Of a DNA stretch of 51,182 nt, positions 41,958 through 49,190 are shown one piece after another. Position 1 is the first letter of the stretch, and the number at the start of each line of letters is the position of its first letter. Position numbers and translations under genes: made by a program. The notes under the pieces were generated by a model. That model ran no database searches. It saw only the letters and a list, made by a program, of their open reading frames with translations, and was not told where the DNA came from. Source of the DNA: Marinilabiliaceae bacterium (lineage in GTDB: Bacteria > Bacteroidota > Bacteroidia > Bacteroidales > Marinilabiliaceae); the NCBI GenBank assembly GCA_016933045.1, contig JAFGBR010000006.1:1-51182 (forward strand), read 5' to 3'.

Positions 41958-41965
41958 TATCTTTG
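41958..41965 (+). promoter_or_regulatory. Candidate -7 box for the AAA/DUF4143 gene
   Basis: TATCTTTG is an exact TAnnTTTG match, 14 nt before the start codon. TTTA at 41930-41933 could be the -33 element, with a slightly long 24-nt spacer. The leader would be only a few nucleotides. Confidence 0.45.
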
Positions 41966-41979
41966 AATAAAAAACGAAA

Positions 41980-43101
41980 ATGTATTCAAGATATTTAAGG
42001 GAGAAAATTGAGAGTAAATTAGGTTCGGGTAAAGCTATAGTTGTTATTGGACCAAGACAGGTAGGAAAAACAACTCTTATTGAATCAATACTTGAATCAA
42101 AGGACTATTTGCTACTTGATGGAGATGACCCAAAAACAAGAACTATATTAACAGAACCTAATACTGAACAAATTAGGACAATTATAGGTAAATACAAATT
42201 TGTATTTATCGATGAAGCTCAAAGAATAGAAGGGATTGGGCTCACAATGAAAATAATTACAGATAGGTTCAAAGATGTTCAGTTATTTACAAGTGGCTCT
42301 TCTTCTTTTGACTTAACCAATAAGATAAATGAGCCATTGACAGGCAGAAAGTGGGAGTATCAATTCTTCCCAATTTCCTGGGAAGAATTTGAAAATCATC
42401 ACGGGTATTTGAATTCAGAGCAACAATTAGAAAATAGACTACTTTATGGGTTTTACCCTGACGTCTTAAATAATGTTGGAGATGAAATTAGTATTCTGCG
42501 AAATTTGATAAATAGCTATTTGTACAAGGATATCTTATCTTATTCAGACATAAGAAAGCCTGAAGTGCTTGAAAAGTTAGTTCAGGCATTGGCTCTTCAG
42601 GTAGGTAGCGAAGTGAATTATTCGGAATTAGCTCAGATTGTTAATGTTGATAAGAATACAATTAGCAAGTATATTGATATACTGCAACAAGGTTATATTA
42701 TTTTCAAATTGAGTAGTTTTAGTAGAAATGTTCGGAATGAAATAAAAACTAATAAGAAAATTTATTTCTATGATAATGGTGTTCGTAACATGGTTATTGG
42801 AAATTTTAATCCCCTAGGCTTAAGAACAGACAAAGGTGCATTATGGGAAAATTTTTTAATTTCTGAGAGAATGAAACAAATCGAGTATAAGCAAAGCCTT
42901 GCTCGAACCTATTTTTGGAGAACAAAACAACAACAAGAAGTTGATTTTGTTGAAGAAAACAGTGGAAAGATAATTGGATATGAATTCAAATGGAATAAAA
43001 AAAAGACAACAAAATTACCTAAAACATTTGTTGAATCATATAATGCAGAAAGTAATGTAATAGACAAAGATAATTTTAGAGAATTTGTAATAATAGATTA
43101 A
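41980..43101 (+). CDS. AAA ATPase with DUF4143 domain
   Basis: It has an N-terminal ATPase_14-type P-loop domain with Walker A GPRQVGKTTL, Walker B YKFVFIDEAQRIEG and a sensor-like FTSGSSSFDL. A winged-helix-like middle (VNYSELAQIVNVDKNTISKYIDIL) is followed by a C-terminal DUF4143 nuclease-like domain with YFWRTKQQQEVDFVEE and GYEFKW, which resembles the PD-(D/E)XK core. Such genes are widespread, often patchy between strains, and of uncertain role. It carries its own promoter and ends with one of the shared tail motifs. Confidence 0.88.
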   Translation: MYSRYLREKIESKLGSGKAIVVIGPRQVGKTTLIESILESKDYLLLDGDDPKTRTILTEPNTEQIRTIIGKYKFVFIDEAQRIEGIGLTMKIITDRFKDVQLFTSGSSSFDLTNKINEPLTGRKWEYQFFPISWEEFENHHGYLNSEQQLENRLLYGFYPDVLNNVGDEISILRNLINSYLYKDILSYSDIRKPEVLEKLVQALALQVGSEVNYSELAQIVNVDKNTISKYIDILQQGYIIFKLSSFSRNVRNEIKTNKKIYFYDNGVRNMVIGNFNPLGLRTDKGALWENFLISERMKQIEYKQSLARTYFWRTKQQQEVDFVEENSGKIIGYEFKWNKKKTTKLPKTFVESYNAESNVIDKDNFREFVIID

Positions 43102-43102
43102 T

Positions 43103-43136
43103 GCCAACGCCCAACAATGTATATTTAAAATTCCCC
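43103..43136 (+). repeat. Gene-tail motif, copy 1
   Basis: It begins 2 nt after the DUF4143 stop and includes CGCCCAACAATGTATAT followed by TTAAAATT. Over 27 positions 20 are identical to copy 2 at 44125-44151. The GCCCAAC element fits the RYYYAAC core seen in integron attC sites, but no matching GTTRRRY partner was found nearby. Confidence 0.4.
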
Positions 43137-43208
43137 TGAAAAAATTATTTGATTCATAGTAATTTTCATTTTAAAGCGATTTAGCTTTACTATAAAAATA
43201 TTTAGAAA

Positions 43209-43445
43209 ATGAATGATTTCATAAAACTGACAGAACCACAAAAAGAATTGACATTTCCATTGATGAAAGCGATTGAAGATCGACATACGACCGAAACAGG
43301 ATTTATAAGTCAAAATGTTTATTTATACCGTGCATCAGCAGGTTTAAATACCGCTATAATTGGATTAGTAAACCGAGACAAACTACATGAAACGATGGGT
43401 TTGAATGATTACGAAAAAGTTATTTACTCACAGGCTATTGGATAA
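43209..43445 (+). pseudogene. Nitroreductase-family remnant with internal deletion
   Basis: The 78-aa ORF joins the N-terminal segment of a nitroreductase (FPLMKAIEDRHTTE) directly to the C-terminal part (TGFISQNVYLYRASAGLNTAI, DKLHETMGLNDYEKVIYSQAIG). The roughly 100 residues between, holding most of the FMN-binding and dimer core, are absent, and the usual GYP end is cut by a stop. The frame is open, but the product cannot be a working flavoenzyme. The family call is from motif memory. Confidence 0.65.
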
Positions 43446-43452
43446 TCATTAA

Positions 43453-43731
43453 ATGACTAATTATAAAAATGAAATTTTAAAAAATATTTGTTATACTGAT
43501 CTTGTTTACGGAAGGATTAATAAGAAATTAAATATTGAGCTGCCGAAAGAGGAAATAGAGAAAATGATATATGAAATCATTGAACAAACTGATATAACAA
43601 AGTTTCAAAAGACTGGGAAAAATATTTACATTACAAACAATTATAGAAATGTTATATTGACAATAAATTCTTATACCAATAGAATAATTACAGTAAACAG
43701 ATTGAATAAAAAAACAACTAAAAACCATTAA
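43453..43731 (+). CDS. DUF3781 family protein
   Basis: A 92-aa protein matching the DUF3781 pattern: ILKNICYTDLVYGRINKKL near the start, then EIEKMIYEIIEQTDITKFQKTGKNIYITN and NVILTINSYTNRIITV. The family is small, cytoplasmic and of unknown function. The next gene begins 3 nt after its stop, so the two are likely co-translated. Confidence 0.75.
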   Translation: MTNYKNEILKNICYTDLVYGRINKKLNIELPKEEIEKMIYEIIEQTDITKFQKTGKNIYITNNYRNVILTINSYTNRIITVNRLNKKTTKNH

Positions 43732-43734
43732 ACA

Positions 43735-44115
43735 ATGTTTCAAGAGCCTAAAAACTATGGCGATAATGACCATTTCTTTTTTGAAGCAGACAAGGATTTA
43801 GAAAAAGTTTGCAATGCACCAAAAGACAAAGATGGAGTTTTTAAGGTATTAGAATTGCGTAACGGAAAAATCAACTTGGTATATATCGGGTACTCAAATT
43901 CTGGTGGACTATTTAATGAAATTGTCAATGGAATTCATTACGACAAGAATCCAAGAAAAATTGGTTGGACTTATCAAATGCTAAAAGACAAAACAGACGC
44001 AATTGACATTTATTGGTATGTTACGAATGGCAAAGACGAACAAAAGAAAGAACAGGTCTTCATGCTAAAAGACTTTGTTGAGCAGACTGGAAAAATGCCA
44101 AAATGGAACAAATAG
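43735..44115 (+). CDS. Small protein of unknown function, possible GIY-YIG-like fold
   Basis: A 126-aa soluble protein. I do not recognise the family with certainty. The segment KINLVYIGYSNSGGLFNEIVNG has the look of the YIG half of a GIY-YIG domain, followed by TYQMLKDKTDAIDIYWYV. A catalytic Arg/Glu pair cannot be assigned. It is translationally coupled to the DUF3781 gene (3-nt gap) and ends with a copy of the shared tail motif. Confidence 0.55.
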   Translation: MFQEPKNYGDNDHFFFEADKDLEKVCNAPKDKDGVFKVLELRNGKINLVYIGYSNSGGLFNEIVNGIHYDKNPRKIGWTYQMLKDKTDAIDIYWYVTNGKDEQKKEQVFMLKDFVEQTGKMPKWNK

Positions 44116-44330
44116 AAAAACGACGAACCGCTAATAATGTACATACAAAATTGGCGTGTTCGTAAAAAATTCAAGATTTTTAGCCCGCTTCAACTTTTCG
44201 TCAGCCTTAATAAGTAAAAAGCTCGCAATCCCTTACTAGCCATATTGTAAACAGTAAACTTACATTGGCTAACAGAAAATAGCATCCGACAACTTAATTT
44301 TTCATAAATTTTTGAAAAATTCACTTCTAT
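44116..44330 (+). repeat. Gene-tail motif copy 2 and 215-nt gap before the sigma gene
   Basis: Copy 2 of the tail motif lies at 44121-44156 (CCGCTAATAATGTACAT then ACAAAATTGGCG), starting 6 nt after the stop. The rest is AT-rich with a -7-like TCTATTTG just at the sigma-factor start. No ORF or RNA gene is apparent. Confidence 0.4.
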
Positions 44331-44864
44331 TTGTCACAAATAAGCTATTACAATAGACTTATAATAAAAGACACTGCATTGAATAATTTCGAAACCATAT
44401 ATAAAGAAAACTATCAAAAGATGTATTGTATTGCTCTAAATATGATTAATGATAGAGATGCAGTTTGCGATATTATTCAGGAAATATTTATTTATTACCA
44501 TAAAATTTCACAAAATGGGAATACAATTAATAACCCAAAAAGTTGGCTCGTAAGAGCAACTATTAATAAATGTATTGACCATTCAAAGTGTCAAAAAAAG
44601 CATTTGAAAATAGATAGTATAGAACCAATTCCAATTATTGATGATTCACTAGAGAAGAATCAGGAAGAAAAAATTATAAAACAGGCATTATCAAGACTAA
44701 AACCTAAAGAGAAAACACTTGCATTATTATATAGCGAAGGAATGTCATATAAAGAAATATCAGAATTGTCAGGGATTAAATTTTCCTCTGTTGGTAAAAT
44801 GTTATCCCGGACGATAAAAAAACTTGATGAAATTTTAAAAAAGATGAACTATGAGATGTATTAG
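44331..44864 (+). CDS. ECF-like RNA polymerase sigma factor
   Basis: A 177-aa sigma-70 family protein with region 2 (YKENYQKMYCIALNMINDRDAVCDIIQEIFIYYHK, the -10-binding helix) and region 4 (LKPKEKTLALLYSEGMSYKEISELSGIKFSSVGKMLSRTIKKL, the -35-binding HTH). No region 3 lies between, which fits an ECF sigma. The start is TTG 44331, since no ATG precedes the conserved region 2. The following anti-sigma gene overlaps its 3' end by 14 nt. Confidence 0.87.
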   Translation: MSQISYYNRLIIKDTALNNFETIYKENYQKMYCIALNMINDRDAVCDIIQEIFIYYHKISQNGNTINNPKSWLVRATINKCIDHSKCQKKHLKIDSIEPIPIIDDSLEKNQEEKIIKQALSRLKPKEKTLALLYSEGMSYKEISELSGIKFSSVGKMLSRTIKKLDEILKKMNYEMY

Positions 44865-45285
44865 TGATGAATTAATCCAAAAGTTTGTTGATAAAGAAGC
44901 TTCTTCAAAAGAAAGCTCTATTGTACAAAGTCATCTTACAACTTGTAGTAAATGCGCTAAAAAAGTGGAAGAAAGACAATTTACAGCAAATAGAATTAAA
45001 GAGTTGTTAGGTTCGCTAAACAAAAACGAAGTACATGTACCGGTATTTCAGGAGCCTGAATACCAAAGAAAGGCTTTTAATTTTCATCTAAAAAAGATTG
45101 TTTATGTTACTTCAGCAGCTTGTTTAATTATTTTATTTTTCATTTTTCATCAAAAATCAAATGATAAAATTGATTTTATTTATTCATATGAAATTGAAAA
45201 TGAATATAATGCAAATTTGCCATTATCAGAACAGGAAATGGTAATTGAAATAATAGATTCAAAAGGTAAGCTTATCAAATACTAA
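44851..45285 (+). CDS. Anti-sigma factor with zinc-finger (zf-HC2) domain
   Basis: The N-terminal ZAS-type motif has H and paired Cys in VQSHLTTCSKCAKK, the HxxxCxxC zinc site. A single TM helix follows (about residues 91-108, VYVTSAACLIILFFIF) and then a short periplasmic tail. It would hold the ECF sigma factor at the membrane until a signal arrives. It overlaps the sigma gene by 14 nt, implying translational coupling and matched amounts. Confidence 0.85.
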   Translation: MRCISDELIQKFVDKEASSKESSIVQSHLTTCSKCAKKVEERQFTANRIKELLGSLNKNEVHVPVFQEPEYQRKAFNFHLKKIVYVTSAACLIILFFIFHQKSNDKIDFIYSYEIENEYNANLPLSEQEMVIEIIDSKGKLIKY

Positions 45286-45340
45286 TTATGAAAACCGATG
45301 ACGATTGGTTGAAGATTAATAACTTATAAAATTTTTTAAA

Positions 45341-46609
45341 ATGAAAAAGTATATAATAATTTTAGCCATTACAATAATTCAGTTCCCTTTGTTTTCACAG
45401 AACTTAATAAGTAAATATAAAACTGGAACCGTTAAACTAGTACCTGATATAGAATATGCCCAAGACAATGATTGGAACAGTATTTTCCGTTCTTATTACG
45501 ACACTTTATACAACAAACCGATGGGTATGAGAAAATCATTAGTTGTTTTACCTGATGGCTCTTTAATTGTTAACCACGCATACAGAGATTACCATACAAA
45601 ATTTTCACCCACAGGAAAATATGAAAAAGAATTTACGATTGAAAAAGCTGGGCATAAAGCTATTATGGGGGTAATAAATGATAATACACTTTTTACCGGA
45701 CTTGACAACATGGGAAAAATGACCTGTTCAGATTTTAATGGTAAATATAAGAAAACACTGACCCTGAACTATATGACCAAAGATATAATTGCCCTAAACA
45801 ATGGTAAGTTTGCCGTTGTTGGCTGGGTAATATGGTCTGAAAAATTCCGAACTTTTATTTCAATCGTTGATTATGAAACCAACAAAGAAAAAGTAATTTG
45901 GGAACATTTTGATGATAGGGAAATTTCAAGCGATGGAAAGAAACTAAAAAATCGCCCCCCTTTTAATTACTCAATAAAATTAAATGAAGGCGGAATGATT
46001 TCTTGCACAACTATGCCTTATTCAAAACAGACAGGTAAAGGCCTCCCACCTCAAATAACAACTGTAAAAAACAAATTAATTGTTGCCATACCAAATACAG
46101 GTGAAATACTTGTATATGATTTAGAAGGAAACTTTAAATCAAAAAGTGCAATTAATTGGAATAACAACACCATTTCAGTCGAAGAACAAAAGACAATACA
46201 GCAAAAAGCAATTGATGATTATAAAGCCTATATCGAAAAAGGAGATAAAAGAGTCCAAAATAACCTGGAAGCATATAAAAATATGATTTCAGAGATGGAA
46301 GAAGACCTGAGAAAAATAAATACACCTATTGCAAAACCATCATTTTCAAACATTATTAAAGATTCAGATGGAAATGTATTATTTTTTGAAATTCCTGAAG
46401 AGAAGGATGCAAATATCTTTCACGTTTGGGTATATAATCAGGTTGGGGAATTTCCAACAAAATGCACTTTTATATGCGATGATTATGACCTTAACATTAG
46501 TACTAATAAAATGGTATTTAAAGATGGTTATATTTATGGCTTACAAACATTAAAAGAAACGAACGGAAATCCATTAAGACTTGTTCGTTTTAAACTAAAA
46601 ACCAATTGA
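45341..46609 (+). CDS. Secreted beta-propeller-like protein of unknown function
   Basis: The 422-aa protein has a signal peptide (KKYIIILAITIIQFPLFSQ). The mature part has repeated short blades such as SLVVLPDGSLIVNHAYRDYHTKFSPTGKYEKEF, FTGLDNMGKMTCSDFNGKYKKTL and KDSDGNVLFFEIPEEKD, resembling 6-bladed BF3164-type propeller lipoproteins or NHL-like folds. A helical insertion lies at about 280-325. No catalytic motif is evident. It lies 55 nt after the sigma/anti-sigma pair on the same strand, so it is the likely regulon target or signal sensor of that pair. Confidence 0.6.
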   Translation: MKKYIIILAITIIQFPLFSQNLISKYKTGTVKLVPDIEYAQDNDWNSIFRSYYDTLYNKPMGMRKSLVVLPDGSLIVNHAYRDYHTKFSPTGKYEKEFTIEKAGHKAIMGVINDNTLFTGLDNMGKMTCSDFNGKYKKTLTLNYMTKDIIALNNGKFAVVGWVIWSEKFRTFISIVDYETNKEKVIWEHFDDREISSDGKKLKNRPPFNYSIKLNEGGMISCTTMPYSKQTGKGLPPQITTVKNKLIVAIPNTGEILVYDLEGNFKSKSAINWNNNTISVEEQKTIQQKAIDDYKAYIEKGDKRVQNNLEAYKNMISEMEEDLRKINTPIAKPSFSNIIKDSDGNVLFFEIPEEKDANIFHVWVYNQVGEFPTKCTFICDDYDLNISTNKMVFKDGYIYGLQTLKETNGNPLRLVRFKLKTN

Positions 46610-46875
46610 TTATAAAGAACACCCCAGCCTAACACGCTGTATAACCAATATGGGTAACTTATACTAAAATAAGCTGACACATTTTTCAAAAATATAAAGG
46701 ATATTTACTTATGCGCTAGTACTAAAAAAATTAACAAAACATTTTTTTATATTTGATTAAATTATTTATGAATAATCCGGGCTATTATTCCATATTTAAA
46801 AAAAACATACCAGTTAAAAATTTTGAGAGTTAATCTATAATAAAATGGATCTATAAAAAATATTAACAATTAAAT
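46610..46875 (+). other. Gap with diverged gene-tail motif
   Basis: About 265 nt. At 46624-46652 a weaker third copy of the tail motif is present (AGCCTAACACGCTGTATAAC, then CAATATGGG). The rest is AT-rich and I see no ORF or hairpin of note. Confidence 0.35.
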
Positions 46876-48672
46876 ATGTCTGTTTTGAATAAAAGAACTT
46901 TTTTTAAAATAATTGCCGTATTACTTCCTATAATCATAATTGCATTTATTGAAATTAGCTTAAGAATAACCGGATATGGAATAAACTATAACCTCTTTAA
47001 TAAAATTAAAACAAAAAACCAATCAGACTACCTTGTATTGAATCCGGCCATAGGAAAAAAATATTTCGTTAATAAAAACTTCAATTCCGATAACCAAGGA
47101 GATATATTTCTTAAAACAAAAAACGACAGCACTTTTCGTGTTTTTATTCAAGGAGCATCTACAGTTGTTGGCTTTCCATATTATTACAGCGGCTCTTTTC
47201 CAAACATGTTAAAACACAGACTATCGCAAACATTTCCCGAGAAAAATATTGAGATAATAAACACTGGCATTTCTGCAACAAACACATACACACTTCTGGA
47301 CTTTACAGATGAAATAATAAAACAAAAACCAGATGTAGTAATCATTTATGCAGGACACAACGAATATTACGGAGCATTAGGCGTAGGTTCAACCAGCTAC
47401 GTTGGTAGTTATCCGGCTATTATTCGAATGTATATAACAGCCAAAAACCTTCGCCTGTTTCAGTTAATCGAAAATACTTATTCAAAACTTATAAGTCAAA
47501 ATACTAAACAAGTAAAAAAAGATATTACCGGAATGGAAGCAATGGTAAAACAACAACGCATACCATACAATTCGAAACTTTTCCATGCAGGAATTAACCA
47601 GTTTGAGACAAATCTGGAAAAAATACTATACAAGTATAAACAAAATAGCATACCAGTAATAATATCTACACTTGTTTGTAACGAAAAAAACATAAAACCA
47701 TTTATAAGTGATAGCATCGATACCCCCCGGTTCATTAAACAATTAAACCTAAATAATAAAAAAACAATTGAACTGGCAAACAGTAATGCAAATGCCGCAT
47801 ATTTATTAGGACAACATTATTTGAAAATAAACAATGATTCAGCAAAAAAATATCTTCATAAGGCTAAAGAACTTGACTTACTCCGATTTCGAGCTCCCGA
47901 AAAAATAAATGAAGTAATTGAATTATTATCAAAAAAATATAATTGCCACCTGATAAATATGAAACATATTTTTCAAAATTACACAAACCAATGTATTATT
48001 GGCAATGAACTGTTAACCGAACATGTACATCCTAATATTGAAGGCTATTTTGTAATGGCAGATGCTTTTTACAACAAAATAAAAGAATTAAACTTAATTA
48101 AAGGTTGGGAAAATTATATAACATTTAATGAAGCATTTAATGACATTCCAATAACAACTATTGATTCGATATGTGGCAAAATGATAATTGATAATCTAAA
48201 AAAATCATGGCCTTTCGATTTAAAACGTGCCGGTAATAGATATGAAAAAAAATACTCATTCAGAGATAATACCAGTTTTGAACAACATAAAGCCATTGAA
48301 CTATTCAAAAACAATACACCCAGAGATCAGGTTATGTTGCAAGCGTATAAATGGTATAAAAAAAATAAAAATTACGAACAATGTTTACGAATTATTCAAT
48401 CGGACATTCTTACTAATCCTGATTGGACAAATTTATATTTATATGCCGGAGATATATGTTTAAAACTAAATGACATTAAAAAAGCAATTTTTTATTTTTC
48501 GAAATACAACCATCTTACAAAAAATAGTTTTTCAGCACAACAACTAGCTACTGTATTATTAAAAGCAAACCAAACCGAAAAGGCACGTCAAATACTTATT
48601 GAGGCTAATAAAAGAGGGATTAATGATACAACAATTAATAAAATGCTTAATAAAATGAATCAATCTGAGTAA
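46876..48672 (+). CDS. Membrane-anchored SGNH hydrolase with C-terminal TPR-like helices
   Basis: An N-terminal TM anchor (IIAVLLPIIIIAFIEISL) is followed by an SGNH esterase fold: nucleophile S95 in QGASTVVGFP, N162 in YAGHNEYYG and the late block TEHVHPNIEGY with H385 (usual DxxH replaced by E382-x-x-H385). The C-terminal 150 residues are helical repeats (YKWYKKNKNYEQCLRI, LYLYAGDICLKLNDIKKAI) of TPR type. The domain faces the periplasm. It probably acylates or deacylates a surface polysaccharide or glycan precursor. It converges on the carbamoyltransferase operon with only 9 nt between stops, a pairing I know from related Bacteroidota and proteobacterial loci. Confidence 0.82.
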   Translation: MSVLNKRTFFKIIAVLLPIIIIAFIEISLRITGYGINYNLFNKIKTKNQSDYLVLNPAIGKKYFVNKNFNSDNQGDIFLKTKNDSTFRVFIQGASTVVGFPYYYSGSFPNMLKHRLSQTFPEKNIEIINTGISATNTYTLLDFTDEIIKQKPDVVIIYAGHNEYYGALGVGSTSYVGSYPAIIRMYITAKNLRLFQLIENTYSKLISQNTKQVKKDITGMEAMVKQQRIPYNSKLFHAGINQFETNLEKILYKYKQNSIPVIISTLVCNEKNIKPFISDSIDTPRFIKQLNLNNKKTIELANSNANAAYLLGQHYLKINNDSAKKYLHKAKELDLLRFRAPEKINEVIELLSKKYNCHLINMKHIFQNYTNQCIIGNELLTEHVHPNIEGYFVMADAFYNKIKELNLIKGWENYITFNEAFNDIPITTIDSICGKMIIDNLKKSWPFDLKRAGNRYEKKYSFRDNTSFEQHKAIELFKNNTPRDQVMLQAYKWYKKNKNYEQCLRIIQSDILTNPDWTNLYLYAGDICLKLNDIKKAIFYFSKYNHLTKNSFSAQQLATVLLKANQTEKARQILIEANKRGINDTTINKMLNKMNQSE

Positions 48673-48681
48673 TAATAAATA

Positions 48682-49041
48682 CTACCAAGGACGTTCAATA
48701 TCCCTTAAAGAAAATAAATGATTACGTTTATGGAAGTATGTTACCGAATTTTTCTTTTTTAATATTTGATTTTTACCTGACAACTTTTGTAACTGGGACA
48801 ATGGAAACAAGAATAAATAAAAAATTATAAATATAATAATATGATTCATAAATATTCCAAAGTAATTCGAAAAACCATGCCATACCTTACTCACTAATAT
48901 GGTAGCTTTTTTCGATATAATAGGCAAAATTAATAAACCTGCCGATACGAAAATAAGCCATTCAATATCGCGCCATAAATAAATAAGCAACAACACAAAA
49001 GCTAATACAATAATTGTTTCAAGTGCTTTTTCCCTGCTCAT
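48682..49041 (-). CDS. SxtJ-like membrane protein
   Basis: A 119-aa protein from ATG 49041. The longer frame from 49143 would overlap the DUF5989 gene, and its extra residues are that gene's sequence in another frame. It has three hydrophobic segments (LETIIVLAFVLLLIYLW; WLIFVSAGLLILPII; IIIFIIFYLFLFPLSQL) and a basic C-terminal tail. This matches small SxtJ-family proteins encoded with NodU/TobZ-type carbamoyltransferases. Its start overlaps the DUF5989 stop by 1 nt (TAATG). The role is unknown; partnership with the carbamoyltransferase is inferred from constant gene order. Confidence 0.7.
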   Translation of the reverse strand: MSREKALETIIVLAFVLLLIYLWRDIEWLIFVSAGLLILPIISKKATILVSKVWHGFSNYFGIFMNHIIIFIIFYLFLFPLSQLQKLSGKNQILKKKNSVTYFHKRNHLFSLRDIERPW

Positions 49042-49190
49042 TAAAATAATGTGTAAATAAATGGAGCTAATGCCGAACCGCTTGTGAAGAAAATTAACAC
49101 TCCAAAAATCAGTAATATTACAATCAATGGTACAAGCCACCATTTTTTACGTTCCTTCAAAAAAAGAAAAAATTCTTTCAAAAACTCCAT
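49041..49190 (-). CDS. DUF5989 small membrane protein (49 aa)
   Basis: A short gene easily missed. It starts at ATG 49190-49188, overlapping the carbamoyltransferase stop as TAATG, and ends at 49041, overlapping the SxtJ start in the same way. The product has a charged amphipathic start (MEFLKEFFLFLKERKKWW), one TM helix (LVPLIVILLIFGVLIFF) and the tail TSGSALAPFIYTLF. This layout is that of DUF5989, which accompanies carbamoyltransferase and SxtJ genes. It probably binds the enzyme to the membrane, but this is inference. Confidence 0.8.
   Translation of the reverse strand: MEFLKEFFLFLKERKKWWLVPLIVILLIFGVLIFFTSGSALAPFIYTLF

Noticed and set aside
49042-49143. Longer start for the SxtJ-like gene at 49143
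   Set aside because: The added residues are the DUF5989 gene read in another frame; the TAATG junction at 49041 gives the natural start.
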